NCBI GenBank assembly: GCA_964200185.2
Contig: CAXNAD020000305.1
Location: 1 to 22,058 of the forward strand
Direction: 5' to 3'
DNA length: 22,058 nt
DNA from: Choristocarpus tenellus KU-1152
Lineage: Eukaryota; Phaeophyceae
Shown piece by piece: positions 10,538 to 21,256 of this stretch. Each line of letters opens with the position of its first letter. Positions within the stretch are counted from its first letter, which is position 1. The notes under the pieces are model-generated. The model had not been told where the DNA came from. It searched no databases and worked only from the letters and a program-made list of their open reading frames with translations. The position numbers were made by a program, and so were the translations under genes.

Positions 10538-10681
10538 TACATTCGTGTAGTCAATCAGAACCCTCTTCCACTTATCAAAGAAGCCCACATCTGAAATCCT
10601 GTAGGTGTACTTCAAGGATTTCCCGTTCTCCACCACAACCAAGTTTAAAGATAAAAATTTTGCAGCATGTGCAATGCCATT
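10538..10681 (-). CDS. Unrecognised open segment, possible exon (weak)
   Basis: The minus strand is open for 48 codons between a TGA (10684-10682) and a TAA (10537-10535), with no ATG. It includes LVVVENGKSLKYTYRISD and VGFFDKWKRVLIDYTN, which have the composition of a real protein. A GT at 10540 (AAT|GTATAATG) could be a donor to an acceptor (GATTGCAG) near 10442, which would add a short tail ending in a stop. It lies in the presumed 3' region of the reductase. No family is recognised, and a chance open frame of this length is not rare. Confidence 0.18.
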
Positions 10682-10746
10682 TCACTCCTAAATGAGGTAT
10701 GTCCATGAACTGTGAATGTTAACCACCAATGGAGGCATACACCAGA

Positions 10747-13700
10747 TCAGGCTGCCAAATGTTTTGCATCTTTCAGCCAGAAGAACTCTTCAGTTTTGTG
10801 GGACCCTCTTCCAGCAGGAACAGTTAGGTCCATGTCTTCAACTGTTGGGCCGCATGGGATAATCCCCCCTGGGTTGAGAGGGCTTGATGGAAGAATTTTG
10901 TTGGATACCACAAATAGGACACGGAAATGTGACAAATGTAGGTAACTTTTTTGTGTATCAAGTCAAGCAGTCAAGCAGGTGGTAAGGGTGCAGGCACAGT
11001 GCATGCCCCTTTTGTCTGGTGATGGAACATGCAGCATGCACATGAGAGATCAACATTTGTGGATCTACATCAAATAGAGAGGGTAGGTATCAATCTTCTC
11101 TAGAGGATTAAGAAAACTGTGAAATTAATATTATGACCTGTTCCACACACCAAGTGACTACTCACAAGAGTTGGGAGAAGTACGACCGTCGGGCATCTTC
11201 AAGATCAAAAGTTCCTGCCACTCCTGGTAGCTGATAGACATCTCTTAGCCACAACTGCAGCGAGGGGAAGTCACTGAATCGCCTGTAAGTACCAATAGGT
11301 GCAATTTCATGGTTGTGAGTTGAGGGGAAATGTTCACACCTTTCATGCACGTCTTGATACTTCAAAGACTTGGAGAGATCAATCATCATGGGCCATGGCC
11401 ATTGTCATTCACATTACTGTACACATTCACAAGCCCACAAAGTACCAATTCACAATTGATGTCTGCATCATACTCAGGAGTAACCTCATGTAAGTACACA
11501 ATAAATGTTCTCCAAATGACTACAAGAACATTGCTCATGTGAAAATTAAATCAACTATAGGAATGCACATTAGAGGAAGTGTTATGGCTGTTGGTATGTC
11601 ATTATCAATGTATCACCAATGCACCTAGCAGGTCAAACTACACACACTTCTTACCTTCAAAGTTCAGAAGGTAGAACATATACTGCACACCCCAACAGAT
11701 ATAGAGGGACATCATTGATCAGGCATATCATTGATAATCTCACAAGGGCATCTGTCAGCTACAGTATTACTAGTGCTACAACCACAACCACACCAAAACT
11801 ACACTCCAACAGCCACCTTTGTGTATAGATTCCATGGATACACAAGGAAGTACAGCAGTTCCTGATACAAATACAAGCCTATCACATTCCCCATGAAAAT
11901 TAGGCTAACAATATACGTGATGCCACAAAATAAATAAAATTTAAGGGAAAAATTGTGGTTGTACTTTTGTTCAATCAGTTCAACATGATTCAATAGTGGG
12001 ACCATTCTGTTTCTTACTTGGTGGAGCACTTGAAGAGTGTAGCGTATACAGCATCAAACCGTAGGGCTGTGGGTAGGAGGCGAAGGTCAGCCTCAGTGAA
12101 CCGGTCCCCCAGCAAGAAGCGGTTCTTCGACAGAAGGTCATCACAATGTGCCAGTCCCTCAAACACATCCCTGCAAGCCTATCAACCTCAAAAACAGAAA
12201 ATAAATTTGGGTTGGCGCAGGGCAGTTTATTCAAACTACAGACAAACACACTATAGACAAACTACCTGGTAAAAGTGTTTAGATCACCAAAGAAACAAAT
12301 ACCAATATTTGCAAGTACAAATATCATATCAAGTATCTCCATAAAACAAATAAATACTAATGTCTTTTATAGAAAATCCTTGTGGAAAAGGAATTGACAA
12401 TGTGAAAAACTTGTCACTACTTGTGGGATAGTTCCTCACACTCATTGAGTACTGAAAGTTTTGAGAATAACTAAAGCAACCCTTGAACTAAATTATAATA
12501 TGCAATAGTATAGGCAACTACTCCAGAGTTAGTATTGTCTAGAGTGTGTATATATTTTGCTGGTTAATGTACATCATTGCCAAAAGTGATGTTGTACTTG
12601 CATATAGATCAGCCAACCCTCTGCTACTTTCCCACCAAAGTTGGTTCACTTCAAAATATGCCCTCGCTTGAATGACACTTACCTTACCATACTCACTTGG
12701 AACTAGTCAATTCTAAACATTTTAGGTAAGAGGAAGTGAAAAATTGACAGCAACAGACGATTGAAAACATAGTGATACATATAGTGAAATATAGGTATTG
12801 TGGGAGAAGAGAAAGTATCTTTGTTGATTACTTGGTGTTACAAAGTGAGGGAAGAATGACACCTAAGAAACACCCAGTGTCTATTTAAGAGTCTCCTTTT
12901 TCAGTTTTAAATGAGCAACTTTGTATAAAGTGAGCCAGCTCTTACTCACAACATACTGCAAGCAACAACAGGTACAGAAAATAAATAAAACAGTTGTGAA
13001 AGCACATTGGCAACTACGCCAAATGGAGACAATGATTTCTTAGTATAGATCCCAGCATAGCACTCCTCATGCACTTTTGTTATTGTATTTGTCGATTCCT
13101 GAGTAATGAGAATATATTTCCCCTGACTACACACTACACATGTGCATTATACACATTGATACATATACATTGATATATAGACATTGATATTTATACGTTG
13201 ATATTTATACATTGATATTTATACATTGATATCTGCGCTTTCGCCTTGTACACTTATCACACCTACTCCACAATAAGTGCAAAGTTATTGGAAGCTATTG
13301 CTAGGCGCAAAGCAGTGTGTATTTGTAGGTATTTGTAACGTATCATCATACACCTCCCCCTTCCCTTCTTACCCTAACCCTAACAACTAACTACAGTCTA
13401 ACTATTTATCAAGACATCGCCAAGGGAATCATTAACCCAGAATGTGTATTGCTCTAGTGTCTGCTAGTGCCATGGTCTGTGATACAATTACTATCTGTGA
13501 TACAATTACTGTGATACAATAACTATCTGTGATACAACTACTACAAATTTTCACAGGCAGGTACAGACCCCCCCTGTGGTATGTGTTCCTCCTGTATCGG
13601 TTGGAGCACCATGGCTGCTGGCCTGTGAAGCCTCTCCTCTTTTTCCCATGCCCAGAACACGCACACACATTCAGAACACACAACTTTCCTACAGGTTCTG

Positions 13701-16700
13701 TTCCATCACTGTGGCTCCTTACTGGCCAAAGTTCTCCTTCTCTTATTATTATTATTATTATTATTATCACCACAGCCCTCACAGTTTAACCAGACACAAC
13801 CCCAGACTATGTCTTTCTGTCAGTATATTAACTTATATTAAATTATATTAAATTATATTAACTGGTACCGGAGCATTGTGGATATTAACTGGCAGAGTTT
13901 CCCCTCCTCTATCCATACCGGCACAGTCCCCCCTGTTAGCCAGTAGTAAATAGTGGGTGGTAATATTAAGTATTAAAGAGTAAGTAGTAAAGAATAAGTA
14001 GTAAGTAGTAAGTAGTAAGTAGTAAGTAGTAAGAAGTAGTAAATGGTAAGAAGTAGTAAATACCATTGTTCCCTGCTGTAGCCCATGTTTACCATAGGAA
14101 GTTGATAGTATCACATTATGGTTGTCACAATTGACACACAATAGGATTAGGGTTACCCCGCATATTATCACTCTACAGCATGGTCACAACTGGTTTGTTT
14201 GAATTGCATATGTAACTCTAGAGTTGGGTGTAAATCTGTTGACAAGCATTAAAGAAAGAAAAAAAAAATCACAAAAGTGCAGGGACCAAACCCCAACCAT
14301 GGTTTTGGTCTTGGTTTGGTGGTGTTGGTGTTGGTGTTGTTGTTGTTGCAAGGGATACACTACAAACAAGACATGAATACCGTCACCATACATTACTGTG
14401 AGCCAATATACAGATAGAAGAGCCAATATACAGATAGAAAGCACACAAACACCAACAAAGAACAATCTTTTGTTTGGATGATTGTCTACAAACACATGTC
14501 ACAATAAACCTCATACCTACTTTAATACATGGAACAACGAGCTAGTTCAGAGGGACAACAAGTGACAAGACAGACTGCTAATGAACAATGGTGACCAAGG
14601 GTAACAAGTGCAAACCAAGCCAAATAACCCCAAAGAATAGTCATACAGTCTGTATGTCCGATCAGATCAGGTACAAGCAAGGGCAAGTACCCCCAAATAG
14701 TGCCTCTGGGTGGTATAGTGTAAAGTGAAGAAATCATGCAGCTCACTGTCATCCAAAAGAGGGCACAGTGGTTCACTAGCTGACTCGATTCTGCCATTTT
14801 TCTACCAGGGAAATTGGTGGGATGACACCGGCTTGATTCTGACACAGATATCAGATGTTAGACAGAAGACACCTGACCACAGCAATGTTCATATAGCAAT
14901 GTTGTAGAAGACAGAAGACTCCACAACGTCACGACTATTTAAAAAAAAAGCCCATGTGGACTTAACCCAGTTCACTTCTACTTTGGTTTGCAATACTAGT
15001 ATACATTATAGAGTATACAGTATACATTAACTTAAACCCAGCTGTAGATTTGAAAGGGCATAAAAGGAAAGCTGGTGACCATCTCCCTAGTCCCAGAGTG
15101 GGGCACCAGAGTCTCAACCCATGCTACAGATGCATCATGGCATAGTCAACATGAATCTCACCTTCTCATAGGACACCTGTGATGTGGAAAACCCTGCTCG
15201 GTAGACGCCATTATTAATCTTCAACATGTACAGTGTGCAACCAGAACAATTAGAGTCAGGTCAAAAAAAGATGATTAAAAGACATACAACCACCATTACA
15301 ATATATACCACCACCAGTATAATACATACAACCTAGGAAACACAACTGGTCAACCCACTTTGTCCACCCCACTTGTACCTCTACACACAACTCAAGTCCC
15401 AGTACCCATGCAACACCTAAAACTTGTGTAGTGTATGTATTATAAATGTTGTTCCAAACCACGTCAAGCACATTTAGGTGAACAGACTCCATATCATCTA
15501 GAGAGTGGACCCATTGCCAAAAAGAGTGAGGTAGATCATATAGTGCAGCAGTGTGATAAAACAACTAGATGATTTACACTGGTAGAGGAGTCAGACTATG
15601 GTGATGTGCGGTGTGTGGGTGTATCTGATATGATATAGTATCTGATATGATATAGTATCTGATATGATATAGTATCTGATATGATATAGTATCTGATATG
15701 ATATAGATAGAGGAGGATAAAATTACAGGTGAGGAAAGTTGAGTTGACTTCAAGGGTCTGACATGATCCTACTGATATAAATTTACTATTAATAGGAACA
15801 TGTTGGGTTCTTCAAAGGTGTTGATTGCAAAATGAATGAGAAAAACTCATCAAAGTTCTTCAATTTGGTACATTTGGTACAGAGTACTACCGCAATACAT
15901 TAATCTATTTTTGGCCACCTACAAGACATACAAAGAATGCATCAAAACGCCAAGCCTGCCCAGAGTAACAATGGACACAAACATACCAAACATAACAAAC
16001 ATACCGACAGAGGCTCCACATTACAAGAATTTTTTCTTGTACAGGAGTACATTGACATGTTTTGCAGGCATCTACCTTTTCATAGATATGCTCATTGAGC
16101 ACATCCACTTCTCCTTCCAAGGCAGCTGGACAAAGGTCAACAGGCTGAAACCCCTCTCCTCCATCTTTGAAGTCAAGGTCATTTAACATGCGTACAATTT
16201 GACTGAATCGGAGTAACCCAGTCATTAAAGTCATTAAAGTCATTAAAGTCATTAAGATCATTAAGGGGTAAGGGTTACCCAGTGATTAAGGGGTAAGGGG
16301 GGGGACAAGCAGAAACACAAAAGAGGTTTGGTTTAGTCCAAGGTTAATTTTAGTTCAACTTTAGTTTTAGTTCAAGGTTTGGTTTGGTCCAAGGTTAATT
16401 TTGGTTCAAGGTGTGACTGCAAGATTTGGATCATTTGAAGACAGAGGGGTTTAGAGTATTAGACAAGGTTTTGGTGCAGTCTACAGACAAAAATGAACAT
16501 TATCACAACTTTCAAGTTCATCTAAGTGCATCACATTCGCAGCATGTCAGAAATTTTGATGTGATACAATGTGATATGATGTGACATGGTATGATATGAT
16601 GTGATGTGATGTGATGTGATGCAATTCTGATTTTGTACAATGGGCTAAGACCACCTTGACTCATTCGTGACAATCTTCCGTGCCTTTTTGTCCACAACCA

Positions 16701-16741
16701 GTGGTGCTGTACACCTATCCATCAAGATCATCATCATCACC

Positions 16742-16772
<31 letters not shown>

Positions 16773-19700
16773 GGTATCACAGTCAAGCAAAAAGAAAAGG
16801 ACAAGATAGAGGGTCTGGGGTGTTAGTGTAGTTGTGGTACTCACCAGCAACCTTAGGGTTTAATCATTTTCCCACTCACACAGGAAGCACATCTCAAATA
16901 TACACAATACAAATCATACCTCTCAGAATGGGTTTCAGTCAAGTGGAGATTGCATTGAACTGGTTCATCTACCTTTTGCATCACATAGACATGTCAAGTA
17001 TGAGCATTGAACACTGATTGGAATTAACGACAAAGGTGTATGAATGTCAAAGGTTTATAAAGTCATTGAAGCAGCAGCTATTTTTTTCAGAGGAATGAAC
17101 TCTCAGTTGATCATACACCAAAGTAAGGATGATTCTGGTGAAGGGTACTGCAGGTTAATGATAATAACCTCATATGAATTTCTCAAGGTATGACTAAATT
17201 CACAGTGGGTGGTGGTAAGAAGAAGGGCGTAGTGAAGCCATCAAATGTTAAAGTGGAAGTGGAACAGTCCTGATCATCATTGTCAATTGTCATCATCCAA
17301 GACCATTACCACATGTCATTACCAAAATGAAATATTCTCATTATACCAACTACCCATATGCCACAAGGTCATCATCTATTGTATCATCTATTATACATCA
17401 CTGCAAAAAGCAAACACCATAGTTCATTTAGAGAAACTGCATGGCATATTTTTCGTTAATTTGGATACAATGTGTTTCTTTCCACAGGCTGATTACTGGA
17501 ACCATGAGGTCATATCCCTTTTGATTATCTATCCCCGGAGAGAGATGATTGCATCCTTGACTAGATAATAGTGGACTGGGTATGACGTTTTCTCACTTAA
17601 ATCCCTAATAATAATAAATTTCTGAAAACAACAATAAAAATATTTTTTTGTGATAATATATGTAATAGATGAGCTCTAAGTACTCCTAGTACTTCACACA
17701 GCAACACCACCAAACCAATGGTAACCATTGGTAACCATTGGTAGATATAGGTAGACATAGGAGTATGCTACTACGTCTATTAAAAGAAATGTTCCGAGAA
17801 TCTGAATCAGTCTCTCATATTATACCTTATTATACCATATTATACCATATTATACCACAAGGGTCAACATACCCGGTTCTCATCCCAGTTTGGTCCTGAG
17901 TAGTACCAGGCAAGTCATCTATCTACCCCACACACGCTCATGTCAAGGTGTTGTCTGTCTATCACTTGACCATCTTTACAAAGACCACAAGTCTTCACAC
18001 AGAAGATGTTATACAATTAGATGTTATACAATTAGATGTTATACAATTAGATGTTATACAATTAGCACAGAAGATGTTACATCATTTGCACAGAAAATGC
18101 AGAATGTCTTCCCATCTATATTGCACCTTAATCTCACCTCCCCTTAAAACCTGGGGTACAAGTCTCATAGACCTCTCTGAGATCATTACATCTGAAGACA
18201 GGATCAGGCCTTTTCTTTGTGAACGCCCACCCCCCTCGTGATGCCTTCTCCGGGTCTGGATATGGAGGCATGAAATGGGGGGGGAAGGGGGACTGTGTTG
18301 AATATTCAGCTAGCGAATATATTCAGACCTTCTACATTGCCAATCAGCTTTGCTGTCATAGACATCAGGACAGGTACTTGCATCCATTTCTGTGTGATCA
18401 TCCTCTATTCCAAGGTGCTTATACCCAACTCATTCCAATACAGGGAGTGATCGATTTGGTTTCTAGTTGTTACAGTTGTTTAAACAATCATAGATAACAT
18501 AGATGGATCTGTAGCATTCTAGGAAAGGTAGGCAGCATTAGTTGTAAAACAATCCTGCAACTCCAATGTGAAATTTCTCTGGTAAAGAAGCATATAAAGT
18601 GGAATTCTTGATAAACATTTCATACTAAATAAACACAATTTCAATGGTGTATAAAACAAAATATTATACTATCATTCCATACTAGATATACACACTTTCA
18701 ATGCTGTATAAAACAAAATATTATACTATCATTCCATACTAGATATACACACTTTCGATACTGTAAAATAACAAAATGAAAAATCAGAAAACTATGACTT
18801 TGTAAAAAATTGAGAATGCCCCTTCCTAACAGTTCTTACCAACATAGAATTATTTACTTTCCTCACCTCCAGCTCTACAATTGCCTACTCTAGACAATGA
18901 AACTCAACCACATTTGCTTGTTCATCATGGCAAGTGCAAAATTTAGAATTTCACTTTCAATCCGTTCACCACTCCACTCCACTCCATCTTCTGAAATGTT
19001 ACAAACAAAATGATGTTCTACAGTTCAAAAAACATACTCAGGAGGACCATACATACAACAAAAAATGAATTCTGGAAGGTATGTATCTCATTCAACCCCC
19101 AATAGAATTTGAGCATGCATCCTATCCAATTCCACACCCGGTCCTAAACATGTTCATAAACGTTTCAATCAAACATATCCTGTCAGATCTTCAGGCTCCA
19201 TTTTTGCACTCCATATACTGGACTAGGAACAAAGAAAATTATGCTACAACTGCATGCCAATAAACTCTCACACTCCTAACTCACACCTCTTCTCTACACC
19301 TGTACATTCAAGTTCATTAGGCAACTTTCCTTCATAACTTCTCACTTCTCACCATCGTCCATAATTGAGAAAGATATGCTATCTGTCAGGCCCCTCATGA
19401 TGATTGCCAGTACCACCCGGTGGCACCATGGGCAGGCGTTGCCGATATAGACATGGTATCTACCCTCTTCAGCTGGGAATCTACCTTTTCCCAACCATCC
19501 TCGGAAGTCATACGATGGTCTGCAAAGTGTGAAATATGGCAAACCATTGCTGGTCAGAAAAGTGACTACACTCATGCAGTGATTGGGAATAGTTACCCTT
19601 GGGCTACGGGGAGGAACTACACACTCTCAAATTATAGTTGACATTCAAGGAACCATGCTAAGGGGAACTCAAGCATGGACAATTTAGACACGGTAAGAAT

Positions 19701-20468
19701 GAAGTCCTCGGGTCCTCCATGCCGCAATGCTTGCGCCGCGTAACAGTAAAGAGATACCACACACGAACACTGTGAGCTCAAAACTGCGATCATACATAAA
19801 AGGCTATTGTGTTTCAATGCACCCCGCACTCACCTGACATAGCTTCCGTCTGCGGATTGGGGTGCGAGTTCCCGCATCATCTGCAACCAGATGGTTTTCC
19901 ATGCCAACTTTGCTGATTTCACAATCATTCCCTGTGGCAAAACACCCCCTGCAAGCTCAAGGATACCGAAACCTTGCAGATTGTACAAATGCAGGACAAG
20001 GTCAAAAAAGAGAGAAGGTATTGATTACAATATAGGTACGTCAACCTCAGATAATGATAGGGAAGAGTTCTTGGTACAAAGATGGACAAAAGAGTGATAT
20101 GAAAACTACGCCACCGACACAAGAAGGTGTGTGAAGGGTTCGAGAGTAGAGTGGCTCCTCTCTATAAACATGCGATAATGACCGGTTGCCTTCCTGAAAA
20201 CAGAAGGAGGGTCGACCTCGTTGAGAACATGAAAGAAACGTGAAGCGTGCAAACAATTACCTTTGTTTAACTTGGTGGAGGGATATCCATCTGCGTCGCC
20301 ACTGCTGTCAGAACTCCGTATCATCTCTAGTTTGCACACCTGTCTTGAACTTGGCAAGACTTTTAAATTTCTTATCGAGCACCCAGAGAGGGGTAGACAG
20401 AAGCCATGAGCGAGGACGGTACCTGCAGCGCAAGCCCCGCTAAGGGGAAGAAGAAGGGAGGACCGCAT
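10747..20468 (-). CDS. ECM4: Glutathionyl-hydroquinone reductase (Ecm4/YqjG, GST Xi), ten exons
   Basis: The family reduces glutathionyl-hydroquinones to hydroquinones using glutathione. Minus-strand exons in order: 20468-20261, 19972-19834, 19519-19353, 18255-18138, 16714-16655, 16202-16076, 15218-15162, 12178-12018, 11282-11166, 10882-10747. All introns are GT-AG and all phases match, giving 1,290 coding bases (429 residues). The ATG at 20468 is the first in frame. Residues 1-22 look like a signal peptide, followed by FCLP at 23-26. Residues 70-118 are an N-terminal arm ending RELAPQSADGSYVRPS. The thioredoxin-like domain carries GRYHVYIGNACPWCHR, with the catalytic Cys145 in CPWC. Then come GGWAF (179-183), GRCTAPLVVDKK (cis-Pro215) and NESSQIVRML (Glu229 and Ser230 probably hold glutathione). 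The helical domain has NNGVYRAGF (275-283), GDRFTEADLRLL, RFDAVY (332-337), WLRDVYQLPGVA and NPGGIIPCGP. A plastid site is inferred from the presequence. Paralogues with other thiol roles cannot be excluded. Confidence 0.93.
11283..12017. other. Reductase intron 8
   Basis: This intron is 735 bases, with a minus-strand GTAAGA donor at 12017 and a TTACAG acceptor ending at 11283. It is AT-rich. I see no coding segment or tandem array in it. Confidence 0.6.
13153..13234. repeat. 14-base tandem array, six copies
   Basis: The unit is acattgatatttat. Later copies are identical or differ by one base, and the first two are more diverged. It lies in reductase intron 7. Confidence 0.9.
13477..13545. 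repeat. Irregular tgtgatacaa array
   Basis: Four copies of tgtgatacaa are spaced 14 or 18 bases apart with similar linkers (tactatc). It lies in reductase intron 7. Confidence 0.75.
13742..13767. repeat. TTA/TAT microsatellite
   Basis: An uninterrupted trinucleotide run of about eight units in reductase intron 7. Confidence 0.9.
13823..13861. repeat. 10-base aattatatta array
   Basis: Three to four copies of an AT-only unit in reductase intron 7. The last two are perfect. Confidence 0.75.
13981..14062. repeat. 7-base agtagta array
   Basis: A core of perfect taagtag heptamers (about 13995-14031) is flanked by degenerate copies on both sides. It lies in reductase intron 7. Confidence 0.85.
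14301..14350. repeat. GT/TTG-rich low-complexity array
   Basis: Mixed ggttttggt, ggtgttg and ttg units, changing gradually along the array. It lies in reductase intron 7. Confidence 0.75.
14401..14440. repeat. 20-base duplication
   Basis: Two adjacent copies of agccaatatacagatagaag, differing only in the last base. Confidence 0.9.
15621..15705. repeat. 17-base tandem array, five perfect copies
   Basis: The unit is gtatctgatatgatata, repeated five times without a change. It lies in reductase intron 6. Perfect identity suggests recent expansion or slippage. Confidence 0.95.
16221..16265. repeat. 9-base array beside the exon 6 acceptor
   Basis: Five copies of gtcattaaa, the last two with small changes. 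On the minus strand the array ends 18 bases before the AG of reductase exon 6. Confidence 0.9.
16324..16409. repeat. 35-base direct repeat
   Basis: Two copies (16324-16358 and 16375-16409) differ at two positions, both A/G changes. The spacer is a further partial copy. It lies in reductase intron 5. Confidence 0.85.
16556..16622. repeat. TGATG-rich array
   Basis: Degenerate tgtgata and gatgt units that become regular tgatg pentamers towards the right. It lies in reductase intron 5, about 33 bases past the exon 5 donor in the direction of transcription. Confidence 0.75.
16727..16772. repeat. ATC microsatellite beside the exon 5 acceptor
   Basis: About fifteen trinucleotide units, mostly atc with two acc interruptions. 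On the minus strand this is a GAT run that ends about 12 bases before the AG of reductase exon 5, where a pyrimidine tract would normally be. Confidence 0.9.
16773..18004. other. Main body of reductase intron 4
   Basis: No reductase exon is needed here, because exons 4 and 5 join in phase. A Lys-rich plus-strand open frame at 17190-17273 and an open segment ending at 17568 with an acceptor-like TTTCCACAG before it do not make a gene I can recognise. Small repeats occur at 17716-17743 (ggtaaccatt units forming a CCAATGG/CCATTGG hairpin) and 17816-17858. Confidence 0.5.
17816..17858. repeat. 11-base catattatacc array
   Basis: Four copies, one of them one base short. It lies in reductase intron 4. 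Confidence 0.85.
18005..18064. repeat. 15-base tandem array, four perfect copies
   Basis: The unit is gatgttatacaatta. There are no spacers, so it is not CRISPR-like. It lies in reductase intron 4, about 75 bases past the exon 4 donor in the direction of transcription. Confidence 0.95.
18256..19352. other. Reductase intron 3
   Basis: This intron is 1,097 bases, with a minus-strand GTGAGA donor at 19352 and a TATCCAG acceptor ending at 18256. It holds the 57-base repeat at 18622-18775 and is otherwise AT-rich without a recognisable gene. Confidence 0.6.
18622..18775. repeat. 57-base tandem repeat, about 2.7 copies
   Basis: Copies start at 18622, 18679 and 18736, each with atacta followed by a shared core containing ttatactatcattcc. 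The second copy and the start of the third are nearly identical, and the first is more diverged. Confidence 0.85.
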
Positions 20469-21256
20469 ACTTGAGAGGAATAGTCTGTTGAGATATCGAA
20501 GAGGTGAAGATACCTCCCCAAACAAATCAAGGACAACAATGAGATTCTAAGCCTTTGTATTAAGTCAAAATGCGAGATGATCATGATTCACCAACCAATT
20601 TTTCGAGTTTAGACACTCAATGATAATATCAAGGCAGCAAATCATCCTTGTTGGTCACTCATGAGTTGCGGCTTATCTATCTGTCCAATGGATTACGACC
20701 CACAACACACCTTATGCCAAGAAATCGCTTGGTATGTGGTGGGAGTTATCCTCAAAATCGGTGGAAGAAGAACTTTTTGGTCGTTGTTTACCCTATAATA
20801 AGATGATGTATAACAAGATTTTGTATCCAACCCAAAATAAATTGTTACAGTACTTGAAACAGATGGAAACAAGCCGACTGATTCTTCGTAATGAAGGGGA
20901 GCGGGAAGACCCACAGGAGGCAAGATCAAAGAGAGACAAGTCAAAGAGGGAGAGCAGGAAAAGAGTGTTCCAGTGGTAACTGAAAGAGGGGGGTGTTGGT
21001 AAGGTCACTCAAAACCATCCTATCTTACTTCAAGCAGATGTTACTTTCAACATGCAAGAACAAATGTCATACGAATATCATAATGTTCAAGATAGGTTAC
21101 CTTCAGGGTATACCTACCTTCTATGGAAGATGGCTCTCACACTTGACATCATATACTACTATTTTGTTTTGTTCACAAATTCTGGATTATTTTTTTTTTA
21201 TTCTCTTTTTGCAATCCACCCATTCCCCCTTCCCTCCCTCCCCATTGTACCCCCAC
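20469..21256. other. Region upstream of the reductase, up to the gypsy remnant
   Basis: This stretch must hold the minus-strand reductase promoter. I could not place a TATA box or other element. One plus-strand open frame at 20734-20979 is listed separately. The part from 20980 to 21256 shows only pyrimidine-rich low-complexity DNA. Confidence 0.4.
20734..20979 (+). CDS. Small hypothetical ORF, 81 residues
   Basis: It starts at an ATG and ends at a TAA. The first half (MWWELSSKSVEEELFGRCLP) is mixed. The end is very charged, with GEREDPQEARSKRDKSKRES at about 54-73. No family is recognised. It points away from the reductase, with 265 bases between the start codons, and lies between that gene and a retrotransposon remnant. 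It could be a small gene, an exon, or a decayed element part. Confidence 0.22.
   Translation: MWWELSSKSVEEELFGRCLPYNKMMYNKILYPTQNKLLQYLKQMETSRLILRNEGEREDPQEARSKRDKSKRESRKRVFQW

Larger units (their letters stand above)
8962..10746. other. Tail-to-tail region between decarboxylase and reductase
   Basis: The two genes converge here, so the stretch should hold both 3' untranslated regions. A plus-strand AATAAA lies at 9850-9855 and a minus-strand AATAAA at 9894-9889. One open minus-strand segment at 10538-10681 looks somewhat protein-like and is listed separately. No RNA gene or repeat array was seen. Confidence 0.5.
12179..15161. other. Reductase intron 7, about 3 kb, repeat-rich
   Basis: The minus-strand donor is GTGAGA at 15161 and the acceptor is GTTGATAG, ending at 12179. 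The AG eight bases further into the exon, at TTGCAG, would break the frame, so the upstream AG is the one used. The intron holds at least seven different tandem or low-complexity arrays between 13153 and 14440, listed separately. Long open frames around 13432-13850 on both strands come from the repeats. No nested gene was recognised. Confidence 0.6.

Noticed and set aside
13371-13384. Telomere-like CCCTAA repeats
   Set aside because: Only two units (ACCCTAACCCTAAC) are present, in the middle of an intron. This is too short to mean a telomere or a fusion point.
13432-13851. Long frames on both strands
   Set aside because: They are created by the TTA microsatellite and tandem repeats, and run through a reductase intron.
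15905-16261. Minus-strand frame of 118 codons as a single gene
   Set aside because: It is exon 6 of the reductase (16202-16076) with intron read on both sides; the MTL repeats at its start come from the nine-base array.
17190-17273. Plus-strand Lys-rich peptide in reductase intron 4
   Set aside because: It is 27 residues with no good donor or homologue; it could not be linked to the open segment ending at 17568.
18005-18064. CRISPR-like array
   Set aside because: The four 15-base units abut without spacers in an intron of a eukaryotic gene, so this is a simple tandem repeat.
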